The position numbers were made by a program, and so were the translations under genes. From IMG/VR virus record IMGVR_UViG_3300027791_000015, positions 1 to 64,000 of that record: a stretch of 64,000 nt of DNA; one strand, given 5' to 3'. Of the stretch, positions 53,376-61,465 are shown in pieces (positions within the stretch are counted from its first letter, which is position 1; every line of letters starts with the position of its first letter). Origin of the DNA: a virus. The notes under the pieces were generated by a model. That model was not told the DNA's origin and did no database searches. It saw nothing but the letters and a program-made list of their open reading frames with translations.

Positions 53376-54089
53376 TTATTTTCCTTCAAGCTCCAATTCA
53401 AAGTTGCTGAACTGGTCTTCAAGTGAAACTTTTTCTTCATGTTGGGTCGATGCTACTTCTTGCTTTACATCTTCTTGTGCAGATGCGATAAGCTTTTCAG
53501 CGTCTTCCTTTTCACGAGATTCTTTTTGCTCTTCAGTTTCTTCAGTTGAAGCTTTGGCTTTTACAGCTTCTTCTTCTTCTTGTTTCTTCATTTCTTCAGC
53601 TTTTTTCATTTTGTAGTCTTTAGACTTTTCTTTGGCAAAAACTTTGAAATCTCCGAGCCAAGCATCGTAACCACCTTCATCAAGACCTTTTATTTGTTTA
53701 GCAATGACTTTAGAGTCATCAGCTTCAAGATCATAATCTTTTTCTAGTGCTTCCATGCGTTCGCTGAAAATGCGACTTTGTTCTTCCGCAACAAGTTTGG
53801 CTTTGATCTCTTCCAGTTCTTTGTCAGAAGCTTCGGATTTCTCCTTGAGCTCTGTAAGTTCTGCTTCAATTTTAGCTTTTTCTTCTGCGGCCATTGTTTT
53901 AGCTTCTTCGAGTTCTTTTTTCTCGGTAGCGAACTTGGCACTCTCATCACGGATCGCATCAGCAATTGCAGAAGCAGTCACTTTATCGAAATTTGCTTCA
54001 AGAGAGGCAAGGAGTTTATGATCAACTTCTTCGCTTTCGCAAACAGAAGCCAATACAGTTTTATAATCTTCTTGATTTTTAATTTTCAT
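53376..54089 (-). CDS. Nested scaffolding protein (in-frame internal start)
   Basis: ATG at 54089 is in frame with the protease fusion and gives a 237-residue product beginning MKIKNQEDYKTVLASVCESE: a charged, coiled-coil-rich, acidic protein of typical scaffold type. A late promoter (54102-54130) with the class spacing lies 13 bases upstream. This is the lambda C/Nu3 arrangement, in which the scaffold is the C-terminal part of the protease gene and is also made in excess from an internal start. Lambda uses an internal translation start, whereas here a dedicated promoter is predicted. Confidence 0.65.
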   Translation of the reverse strand: MKIKNQEDYKTVLASVCESEEVDHKLLASLEANFDKVTASAIADAIRDESAKFATEKKELEEAKTMAAEEKAKIEAELTELKEKSEASDKELEEIKAKLVAEEQSRIFSERMEALEKDYDLEADDSKVIAKQIKGLDEGGYDAWLGDFKVFAKEKSKDYKMKKAEEMKKQEEEEAVKAKASTEETEEQKESREKEDAEKLIASAQEDVKQEVASTQHEEKVSLEDQFSNFELELEGK

Positions 54090-55244
54090 AGCTGTATATT
54101 TCTTTACATTTATTTTTTTTGATTGTGAAATTTTTGCCTTCTTCTTATCTTTCCCTGCCATAGGGTGTGAAGTGGGTAGAAGGTCGGTATCATGTTTACC
54201 ACTTCTAAATTTAAGATTTCTTAGTACGTGTAAAAATGAGTTTACTCTCGCTTGAGCCCATTGTTGTGGAGAACTAACAGTAGGTCTAACGCTAGATGGG
54301 TTAGTATTATAAGCTCCAATACCACGATTGTAAACTATCTTAAGTTTTCCAAGAGTAGTTTGTTTGCGCTTGTCCGAGCCAACTTTTTCCTTATGATCTG
54401 TAAGTTTGGTTTGCAAAGACTTCTCTACTGTTTTGGAAACTTTAGAGCTATTGTCGTTGGCTTCTAATTTAGTTTCTACATCCTCTTTTGTTTCAGTAGT
54501 AAGTATGCCTTTAACATCAGCGGCAGGATTACCCACTATGCCAGCTCCTAAAAATAGCTTCGGGCCTTTAACTAGACGGTAGATCTCTTTGCCCTCATAT
54601 TCTCCAGAGCCTCCATTATCTTTTAAAAACGGAAGACGCTTCTCTATTTCAGATTCATCATCAATTATTTCTGCTTGATCAACAAATTTTGAACCTTCCA
54701 TTATCGAGAATTCTTTAAAATAAACTTCCCAACTGAATGATGCTTGACCATATTTCAAAGAATTTTTATCAGAAGCTTCTACAAGTAACTCAGCCAACTC
54801 TGGTTTGATACTACGCCAAACAAAACCTCCACCAGAAGCAACTATAGGCTTGTTTAAATCTTCGATATCTTCTTCTGAAATCAAATTTCTTTCATTTGCA
54901 TATTCTCTGAATCCATAAGAGAAAAGGGAACCAACAACAACATCTTCGTCGTGTTCAAGGTTTAAATATTTGTGAGGAATCTGCTTGGCTAGTGCTATTG
55001 TGTCTTCAGTCGTTATTGCATGTCCATTTTTATTAGCCATTCCTCCTACCCATAAATCAGCAGAAATGTAAAGAAGATCTCTATTCATCTCTATTTGTTC
55101 TTTAGGTACATCAAGCAATGCTTTTAGAGAATCCAAAGATGCCAGTGCCAGATGTTCGTCTCTTTCTTTAGGATGAACAACTTGATATTCCGCAATTATT
55201 TTCGTGGAAAATGGATAATCTTTTTTAATTTGATCTTTATTCAT
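53376..55244 (-). CDS. Prohead protease fused to scaffolding protein
   Basis: A 622-residue fusion. Residues ~1-250 look like a prohead serine protease: NLEHDEDVVVGS supplies His98 and GQASFSWEV the serine (Ser169 or Ser171), and GAGIVGNPAADVKGI closes the domain. Residues ~298-362 carry a separate motif, YNRGIGAYNTNPSSVRPTV then SPQQWAQARVNSFLHVLRN and DTDLLPTSHP, like a small phage domain of unknown function (DUF5824-like). From Met386 to the end is a scaffold: a long Glu/Lys coiled coil and an acidic tail (DAEKLIASAQEDVKQEVAST). Its internal promoter and ATG allow the scaffold to be made alone. The TTTCAC box of its own promoter abuts the portal stop. Confidence 0.82.
   Translation of the reverse strand: MNKDQIKKDYPFSTKIIAEYQVVHPKERDEHLALASLDSLKALLDVPKEQIEMNRDLLYISADLWVGGMANKNGHAITTEDTIALAKQIPHKYLNLEHDEDVVVGSLFSYGFREYANERNLISEEDIEDLNKPIVASGGGFVWRSIKPELAELLVEASDKNSLKYGQASFSWEVYFKEFSIMEGSKFVDQAEIIDDESEIEKRLPFLKDNGGSGEYEGKEIYRLVKGPKLFLGAGIVGNPAADVKGILTTETKEDVETKLEANDNSSKVSKTVEKSLQTKLTDHKEKVGSDKRKQTTLGKLKIVYNRGIGAYNTNPSSVRPTVSSPQQWAQARVNSFLHVLRNLKFRSGKHDTDLLPTSHPMAGKDKKKAKISQSKKINVKKYTAMKIKNQEDYKTVLASVCESEEVDHKLLASLEANFDKVTASAIADAIRDESAKFATEKKELEEAKTMAAEEKAKIEAELTELKEKSEASDKELEEIKAKLVAEEQSRIFSERMEALEKDYDLEADDSKVIAKQIKGLDEGGYDAWLGDFKVFAKEKSKDYKMKKAEEMKKQEEEEAVKAKASTEETEEQKESREKEDAEKLIASAQEDVKQEVASTQHEEKVSLEDQFSNFELELEGK
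54102..54130 (-). promoter_or_regulatory. Internal late promoter inside the protease gene
   Basis: Minus strand TTTCAC, 16 bases, TGTAAAG, 13 bases, ATG at 54089. The boxes lie within coding sequence for a linker (TVxKI-type Lys/Asn-rich), which may be free to hold them. Confidence 0.65.
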
Positions 55245-55262
55245 TACTAGGCTATCTCTAAA

Positions 55263-55291
55263 GATTACAATTTTTGTTTGCTTTAGTGAAA
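55263..55291 (-). promoter_or_regulatory. Phage-class late promoter of the protease/scaffold gene
   Basis: Minus strand TTTCAC, 16 bases, TGTAATC, 18 bases, ATG at 55244. TTTCAC directly follows the portal TAA stop. Confidence 0.78.
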
Positions 55292-57271
55292 TTAATCGCT
55301 CGGTGCGTCCCTTCTAGAATGCCAAACTAAAGCTCCTAGAAAGGTGTCTAATTCAAAATCATCACAAATCTTATCAATCTCTTCTTGCATTTTTGGGTTT
55401 TCATCAATTGACTTGCTTTTGATGATAGAGGCAACCGCCTTTTCCCAGTCCGCTTTATTATAATTTTCTACAACCTTTTTTGCGATTGAATTGGCAAAAT
55501 CAACTTGAGAGTCTGTAAGCTTCTTAACGTTGTAACTACCCTTAAGTTTTTTAATGGCGTTTTCTTTGATTTTATCCATCTCCGTTAGGCAAGACTGTAT
55601 TTCCTTTAGTGAGATACCTTCAATACCACCAACGACTCTACTTTGTCTAGGTCCACTAATCGGAACCCCACTGCCAGCTGGTCTTCCTTTTTCTTGTTTT
55701 ATTTTAGTTTTACTAGATGGACCAGCTTCTTCATCTATTGGATTGTAATTCATTTGTGGCTCATAAAGACTATCGTTTTTCAATTTGCGATATTCTTTTT
55801 GATTTTTAAGACTTTCATTCTTCTCTGGAAGAATACCATCTTCAATTGCTGTATTCAGCTCTTCTGGAACTAAGAATCCCAACTCAGCCATTCGAGTATA
55901 AACTCTGTTCATTTGTGTTTGGTCTTCAAGGTTTATAGAAGAAAGTTTTACTGTTGGAGCATTCGTGTACCCCATTTCTTTGCAAACATTTCCAATTTCT
56001 CCCTCAAGCCATTCTTTAAAAATAGACTGACCCCTTTTAAGTCTCTGGCAAAATACCCTAACCTTAGTCATTTGATTGGAAAACTTCTCGTTGCTTCCAA
56101 AAATTGACTGTAAACCTTCTCTAATATCCTCATTTACCTGAGCATATTTTTCGGCTCCAACAACTTTGGTAATATCTGGAATAACATAATCAACCTCAGT
56201 GGTGTAATCTGCAACGAGAACTCTCTGAGTTGCCTCACTATTGAAAAGCTGTCTCATATAAGCTAAATGCTCCGGATTGGGAGGAACTTCATTACCGTCA
56301 ACTTTATAGCCCCCCATAGTAACTTTTAGAATCATATTTTCCAGAGTCTTTAAAACTTTTCTATCAGCCTTTTTCATTTCAAGCTTCAATTCAATGTCAT
56401 CTAGTACTCCATAAAAGAGTGGTACTGCAAAATATTCGTAATCTTGTTTTTGATAAAAAGCGGAACTCACATCTTTAAGAGGAACGTAAATAGAAGATGT
56501 TAAAGATAATTCAGAACTATCTTTAATCGCTTGTTTTATTTCTGGACTTAATTTTTGATATAAAATCTTCTCACTTTGAGTTTGAGGATTTTTCAATCTT
56601 TTAATTTCGTAAGGACTTAAAACTTTATAAATGTCTCTATCGCTTGTTAAACCCCCATACAAACTTACTTGGGCTGGATTAAGAACTGTATATTTTACTG
56701 GTATTTCCGCACTAGACGCATACATTTTTAGATTTTTAGTATCTTTGCTATTGATCTTTCCTTTCATTGCATACGGAAAAACATTGCAAGATCTATACAA
56801 TTCTCTATAAAACTGTTCCGCAAACCCATTTATATTAATGGCTTTTAACCAAGTCTCGCAAAAATTTTTAGCACTCTTATTAGAGGACGATAATTTAATT
56901 TTTGACATAGAGAATTCTACCATAGCTTCAATCGTATTTCGAAATAGCTGGAACTCCTGCCAAGCTTTTTGACATAGCCATACAGTTTCATTAATTGTAA
57001 CATAGCCTCCATTATTGTTGTAAAGATTTCCTCCACCAGTTAAATTGGGAAACCTATTCGATAATTGAGTGTTGATCCCTAAAGATTTTACTCCTCTGCG
57101 ACCTAAACCGCCCTTTACCCATTCGCTACCAGCGAATCCAACCATCTTGTTATAATCTTCATTAGAAAAGTCAGATCCCAATGACTTTTGTGGTGCAGAT
57201 TCCTTCTGCTCGTAATATTTCTGCCTGTCAGTGAAATAAAGATTGTCTGCCTTGTAATTATTTTTCCCCAT
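55292..57271 (-). CDS. Portal protein
   Basis: A 659-residue portal (head-tail connector, DNA entry ring). Order and composition fit: an N-terminal polar arm, helix VWLCQKAWQEFQLFRNTIEA, stem-like segments, the clip-domain-like QTQMNRVYTRMAELGFLVPE, and a long C-terminal helical crown (ENAIKKLKGSYNVKKLTDSQ). The region PDITKVVGAEKYAQVNEDIR then EGLQSIFGSNEKFSNQMT is typical of phage portals. It is the first gene of the minus morphogenesis cluster. No terminase gene is present in the window. It has its own near-leaderless promoter. Confidence 0.85.
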   Translation of the reverse strand: MGKNNYKADNLYFTDRQKYYEQKESAPQKSLGSDFSNEDYNKMVGFAGSEWVKGGLGRRGVKSLGINTQLSNRFPNLTGGGNLYNNNGGYVTINETVWLCQKAWQEFQLFRNTIEAMVEFSMSKIKLSSSNKSAKNFCETWLKAININGFAEQFYRELYRSCNVFPYAMKGKINSKDTKNLKMYASSAEIPVKYTVLNPAQVSLYGGLTSDRDIYKVLSPYEIKRLKNPQTQSEKILYQKLSPEIKQAIKDSSELSLTSSIYVPLKDVSSAFYQKQDYEYFAVPLFYGVLDDIELKLEMKKADRKVLKTLENMILKVTMGGYKVDGNEVPPNPEHLAYMRQLFNSEATQRVLVADYTTEVDYVIPDITKVVGAEKYAQVNEDIREGLQSIFGSNEKFSNQMTKVRVFCQRLKRGQSIFKEWLEGEIGNVCKEMGYTNAPTVKLSSINLEDQTQMNRVYTRMAELGFLVPEELNTAIEDGILPEKNESLKNQKEYRKLKNDSLYEPQMNYNPIDEEAGPSSKTKIKQEKGRPAGSGVPISGPRQSRVVGGIEGISLKEIQSCLTEMDKIKENAIKKLKGSYNVKKLTDSQVDFANSIAKKVVENYNKADWEKAVASIIKSKSIDENPKMQEEIDKICDDFELDTFLGALVWHSRRDAPSD

Positions 57272-57277
57272 GACAAA

Positions 57278-57306
57278 TGTTACATTTAAAGTGAGATTTT
57301 GTGAAA
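57278..57306 (-). promoter_or_regulatory. Phage-class late promoter of the portal gene
   Basis: Minus strand TTTCAC, 16 bases, TGTAACA, six bases, ATG at 57271. Transcription would start at or within a base or two of the ATG. Confidence 0.78.
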
Positions 57307-57373
57307 ATGATTGATGTAAAAAATAAATTAAGAAAACCTAAAAACAGACAACTACCATAGTTTATTGCGTTAA

Positions 57374-57401
57374 TTTCTACATTTTTCAAAAATGTGTAAT
57401 A
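57374..57401 (+). promoter_or_regulatory. Phage-class late promoter of the fibre cassette
   Basis: TTTCTA (57374-57379), 15 bases, TGTAATA (57395-57401). One base shorter spacing than the others. The ATG of the first cassette gene is 63 bases downstream, so this unit has a real leader. It diverges from the portal promoter across the 193-base gap 57272-57464, which holds no other feature seen. Confidence 0.6.
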
Positions 57402-57464
57402 TAGTATATGGTAGATTCACGGGATTTAATTGAAAATGGAGTTTAAAATTAATATATAAATATT

Positions 57465-57788
57465 ATGAAAAATATTAGATTATTACAGGACGAAATACAT
57501 ACTTCTTTTGATAAAAGTCTCTTCGAAACTAGAACTTTTGATGCTAAAATTTCTTCTTTATCTACTGATCATCCTATTTCACATCGAAATGATTCTCATA
57601 TGTATACGCATATAGTTCAAGAACTTAATAGAAAATATCATTTTTTTGGTCTTGATTCATTTATTCAAATTCCTGTAGATGCTGGATTTAGACCTGTAAA
57701 CTTAACACCATTTTTCGCTGGTTCAATTTCACTTGAGAATGGATCTAGGCTTCTTTCCGAAGACTCATCTTTATTACTTCTTGAATAA
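57465..57788 (+). CDS. Small protein heading the fibre cassette
   Basis: A 107-residue protein with an N-terminal hydrophilic part and a C-terminal LTPFFAGSISLENGSRLLSE then DSSLLLLE, an 'ISLENGSRLLLE'-like beta tail known from phage structural proteins and echoed in the proteins at 22343 and 24686. It is 24 bases upstream of the first LRR fibre. Possibly a fibre-attachment or chaperone protein. Not recognised. Confidence 0.6.
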   Translation: MKNIRLLQDEIHTSFDKSLFETRTFDAKISSLSTDHPISHRNDSHMYTHIVQELNRKYHFFGLDSFIQIPVDAGFRPVNLTPFFAGSISLENGSRLLSEDSSLLLLE

Positions 57789-57812
57789 TCTAATTAATTT
57801 TTAACAATTACC

Positions 57813-58976
57813 GTGGCAGACAAAACAATAACAGAACTTACAGAAATTACTTCAGCTAATTCGACAAATGACTTTTTACCAGTTGTTGATACTAGCGCCG
57901 TAGAAACTAAGAGGATCATTTTATCTAATTTGCCTATGAGCAACGAAGAGATTGGTCGATCCTACCCCTTTACCACGGACTTTCAAACAGGCAATGAGAG
58001 GACACGGAATGTATCCTCAATTGCATCAAGCGAATTCTTTAATAATACCAATTTAAGCTCTATTTATATTGGAAGCAACGTGACCTTGATTGCATTGTCT
58101 GCATTCAAAAATTGCACAAACCTTAGCAACGTTACAATCCCCGATAGCGTGAGATCGATTAACTCTTTTGCATTCGACAATTGCACAAGCCTAACCAGTA
58201 TTACGATCCCTGAAAGAGGGGTCTCTATTGGAACTAGCGCATTCAAAGGCTGCTCTGGCCTGACCAGTATTACAATTCCCGATGGTGTGACCTCGATTGA
58301 AGGCAATACATTTTTTGAATGCACCGGTCTTACCAGTATTACCATTTCCGACAGCGTTACCGCGATTGGAAGTAGTGCATTCTATGGCTGTTCTGGCGTA
58401 AGCAGTATCACGATTCCCGATAGTGTAACCTCGATTGGGGCCAATGCATTCCGAGACTGCACTAGCCTGACTAGCTTTATTATTGGCAACAGCGTGACCT
58501 CGATTGAAGGTAGTACATTCAAAGACTGCACTGGCCTTGCCAGCATAACCATTCCCGATAGCGTTACCACGATTTCAAGTAATGCATTCAATGGCTGCAC
58601 TAGCCTAGCCAGCGTTACGATTCCTGATAGTGTAACCTCGATTGGCGGTGATGCATTCCGAAACTGCTCTAGCCTTACCAGCATTACGATCGGCAATGGC
58701 TTGACTTCGATTGGACCTGTTGCATTCTTTGGCTGCACTGGCCTGACAAGCGTCACCATTCCCAACAGTATGACTTCAATTGGGATTTTTGCATTCAGTC
58801 AATGCACTAGCCTAGCCACAATCACCTCTCTTGCTACAGATGCCCCAAGTGTTGAAACTACCTCGTTTAATAATGTTACGGCTACCACAATTACTGTCCC
58901 AGCTGGGTCTACACAGAGTTACAAAGATGAAGGAGATGGAACAACATACGGGGGCTTAGAAATCATAGAGGCTTAA
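57813..58976 (+). CDS. LRR_5 (BspA-type) fibre protein A
   Basis: Starts at GTG (57813) following ATTACC. Residues 1-50 (DKTITELTEITSANSTNDFL then PVVDTSAVETKRI and LSNLPMS) are an anchor-like module shared with the next three genes. Eleven or twelve LRR_5 repeats of 23 residues follow ('[20 protein letters not shown]'), then a short beta cap (PSVETTSFNNVTATTITVPA). The N-terminal module is like those linking fibres to a baseplate or collar, and the LRR solenoid is probably the receptor-contacting part. At DNA level the repeats are highly alike. The stop is 4 bases before the next start. Confidence 0.8.
   Translation: MADKTITELTEITSANSTNDFLPVVDTSAVETKRIILSNLPMSNEEIGRSYPFTTDFQTGNERTRNVSSIASSEFFNNTNLSSIYIGSNVTLIALSAFKNCTNLSNVTIPDSVRSINSFAFDNCTSLTSITIPERGVSIGTSAFKGCSGLTSITIPDGVTSIEGNTFFECTGLTSITISDSVTAIGSSAFYGCSGVSSITIPDSVTSIGANAFRDCTSLTSFIIGNSVTSIEGSTFKDCTGLASITIPDSVTTISSNAFNGCTSLASVTIPDSVTSIGGDAFRNCSSLTSITIGNGLTSIGPVAFFGCTGLTSVTIPNSMTSIGIFAFSQCTSLATITSLATDAPSVETTSFNNVTATTITVPAGSTQSYKDEGDGTTYGGLEIIEA
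58377..58452. repeat. ~75-base near-identical LRR unit, copy 1
   Basis: Differs at two positions from 60767-60842 in a different fibre gene. It covers one LRR unit and its neighbours, where ordinary divergence would leave many synonymous differences. Confidence 0.75.
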
Positions 58977-58980
58977 TATT

Positions 58981-59814
58981 ATGTCAGATAAAAAAATATC
59001 AGAACTTACACAAATCATTTCAGCTAATCCGATAACTGACGTTTTGCCGATTGTGGATATCAGTTTAAATCAAACCGATAAAATAACTATAGGCAAGCTT
59101 CCAATGAGTGCTTCTGCTATAGCACGGTCTTATCCCTACACTATAGACTTTATTTCAGGGACAGAACAGACGCGAGATCTGACACTTATTGATACTTCAA
59201 GCGGGTATCAAAGCAATTCGAATTTAGAGCTTATTTACATTGGCAGTCATGTGACCTCGATTGGGGACAGTGCATTCTATAACTCCAATACCCTTACTAG
59301 CATTACCATCCCCAATAGCGTGACCTCGATTGGGAGTCTTGCATTTAGTAACTGCTCTAGTCTAACAAGTGTTACAATTCTTGACGGTGTAGGCGCGACT
59401 TCGATTGGAACTAGCGCATTCGGTGGTAACGCTAATCTAACCAGCGTTACGATCCCAAACAGTGTGACCTCGATTGGAGAGCAAGCATTTTTTAGCTGCG
59501 GCCTAGCCAGCATTACGATCGGCAATGGCGTGACTTCGATTGGAGTTAGTGCATTTTTTGACTGCACAAGCCTGGCTAGCGTTACCATCGGCAACAGCGT
59601 TACCACGATTTCAAGTAATGCATTCAATGACTGCACTAGCCTAGCCACAATCACCTCTCTTGCTGAATCTGCCCCAAGTGTTGAAACTAACTCGTTTAAT
59701 AATGTTGCGGCTACCACAATTACTGTCCCAGTTGGAGCAACAGTAAGTTACCAAAATGCAGGAAATGGAACAACATACGGAGGTTTAATAATCGCAGAAC
59801 TCGAAGAGGCTTAA
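58981..59814 (+). CDS. LRR_5 fibre protein B
   Basis: A 277-residue protein with the same N-terminal anchor module ([20 protein letters not shown] then [21 protein letters not shown]) and only about six LRR_5 repeats, then the same cap domain as protein A ([20 protein letters not shown]) and a NGTTYGGL end. It appears to be a shortened relative of A and C, produced by repeat loss or gain. Its last ~90 bases are nearly identical to those of A, pointing to recent exchange. Confidence 0.8.
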   Translation: MSDKKISELTQIISANPITDVLPIVDISLNQTDKITIGKLPMSASAIARSYPYTIDFISGTEQTRDLTLIDTSSGYQSNSNLELIYIGSHVTSIGDSAFYNSNTLTSITIPNSVTSIGSLAFSNCSSLTSVTILDGVGATSIGTSAFGGNANLTSVTIPNSVTSIGEQAFFSCGLASITIGNGVTSIGVSAFFDCTSLASVTIGNSVTTISSNAFNDCTSLATITSLAESAPSVETNSFNNVAATTITVPVGATVSYQNAGNGTTYGGLIIAELEEA

Positions 59815-59818
59815 TATT

Positions 59819-61438
59819 ATGGCAGACAAAAAAATATCAGAACTTACAGAACTTACTTCGGCTAATGCGGTAACTGACGTTTTACCGATTGTGGATATCA
59901 GTTCTAACGAAACTAAGAAAATTAGCCTAGCTGATTTACCAATTAGCGATGTCGCCATCGCCCAATCTATGCCCCACACTACCGACTCTCAGTTAGGGGT
60001 GGTGCAGACAAGAAATCTGACAACTATTGATAATTCAAGCGGGTATTCAAATAATACCAATTTAGAATCTATCTATATAGGGAATAACGTTACATCGATT
60101 GGAAGTAGTGCATTCTATTACTGCTCTAACCTGACCAGCGTTGTCATACCCAACAGTGTGACTTCGATTGGAGATAATACTTTCATTGGCTGCTTTGACC
60201 TGACCAGTATTAACATCCCAGACAGCGTGACCGCGATTGGATCTCAGGCATACATGTATTGCCAAAGCCTGACCAGCATTAAGATCCCCGACAGCGTTAC
60301 CACGATTGGGAGTAGTGCATTCTATTACTGTACTAACGCAACAAGCATTACGATCGGCGACAGTGTGACCTCGATTGGAAGTGATGCATTCTCTGCCTGC
60401 AATAGTATTACTAGCGTTGATCTACCCGACAGCCTTACTTCGATTGATAGCAGTTTGTTTACAACATGCGCTAACCTCACAAGTATTAATGTATCCAGTG
60501 AAAATGCATTATTTTCATCAATTGACGGTGTTCTATTTAGTAAGTCTGCAGATAATTTAGTTATTTTTCCATATGGTAAAAGTAGTGCATATTCTATTCC
60601 CAATAGCGTGACTTCGATTGGAAATCGGGCATTCAGATTCTGTAATAACCTGACCAGCATTACGATTCCCAGCAGCGTGACCTCGATTGGAGATTCGGCA
60701 TTCCGAAGCTGCTCTGGCCTTACCAGCATTACCATCCCCAATAGCGTGACCTCGATTGGAGATTTTGCATTCTATGGCTGCTCTGGCGTAAGCAGTATCA
60801 CGATTCCCGATAGTGTAACCTCGATTGGGGCTAATGCATTCGCTTTCTGCTCAGGCTCAACCAGCATAACCATTCCCAATAGCGTGACTTCGATTGGAGA
60901 GCGTGTATTCCTTGGCTGCACTAGCCTAACCAGCATTACTATACCCGACAGCGTGACCTCGATTGGAGTGAGTGCATTCCAAAGATGCACTAGCGTAACC
61001 GATATTACCATCGGCGACGGTGTGACCTCGATTGGGGATTTTGCATTCAATCAATGCACCAGCCTAACCAGTATTACCATCGGCGACGGTGTGACCTCGA
61101 TTGGTCAGACCGCCATCTCTCAAACTGGCCTGACTAGTCTTACCATCCCCGATAACGTTACCTCGACTGTATATCAAGCATTTGCCTTTAACACTAGCTT
61201 AACAACCGTTACAATTGGCAATGGTTTGGGCAATATTGCTGGCTTTGCATTCAGAAATTGTACGTCGCTATCAACACTCAGTTGCACTGCTACGGATGCT
61301 CCAACGCTTGGAACTACTCCATTTGATGGCTGTACTAGCTTAAGCGAAATTCAAGTTCCAAATTCAGCAGTAGCGGATTATCAAGCAAAAGGAGAGGGAA
61401 ATAACAAATATGGCGGCCTAGAAATCGTAGGCGTTTAA
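59819..61438 (+). CDS. LRR_5 fibre protein C
   Basis: A 539-residue protein with the anchor module ([20 protein letters not shown] then [13 protein letters not shown]) and about sixteen LRR_5 repeats. Between repeat blocks is an island [20 protein letters not shown] then [17 protein letters not shown], the 'SIDGVLxSKDxxxLxxYPxGK' insertion well known in bacterial BspA-type LRR proteins. It ends in a different cap from A and B ([20 protein letters not shown] then [12 protein letters not shown]), closer to that of the 1661-residue protein (KYGGLGV). Three LRR fibres in tandem suggests alternative or jointly mounted receptor binders. Confidence 0.8.
   Translation: MADKKISELTELTSANAVTDVLPIVDISSNETKKISLADLPISDVAIAQSMPHTTDSQLGVVQTRNLTTIDNSSGYSNNTNLESIYIGNNVTSIGSSAFYYCSNLTSVVIPNSVTSIGDNTFIGCFDLTSINIPDSVTAIGSQAYMYCQSLTSIKIPDSVTTIGSSAFYYCTNATSITIGDSVTSIGSDAFSACNSITSVDLPDSLTSIDSSLFTTCANLTSINVSSENALFSSIDGVLFSKSADNLVIFPYGKSSAYSIPNSVTSIGNRAFRFCNNLTSITIPSSVTSIGDSAFRSCSGLTSITIPNSVTSIGDFAFYGCSGVSSITIPDSVTSIGANAFAFCSGSTSITIPNSVTSIGERVFLGCTSLTSITIPDSVTSIGVSAFQRCTSVTDITIGDGVTSIGDFAFNQCTSLTSITIGDGVTSIGQTAISQTGLTSLTIPDNVTSTVYQAFAFNTSLTTVTIGNGLGNIAGFAFRNCTSLSTLSCTATDAPTLGTTPFDGCTSLSEIQVPNSAVADYQAKGEGNNKYGGLEIVGV
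60767..60842. repeat. ~75-base near-identical LRR unit, copy 2
   Basis: Second copy of the unit at 58377-58452, lying in LRR fibre protein C. Confidence 0.75.
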
Positions 61439-61465
61439 TACTTAATTTTTTAAACTTTAATAATT

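Noticed and set aside
58000-61400. Regular 69-base repeats as a CRISPR array or DNA satellite
   Set aside because: The repeats are coding LRR units with in-phase variation, with no constant-length repeat plus unique spacers and no cas genes.
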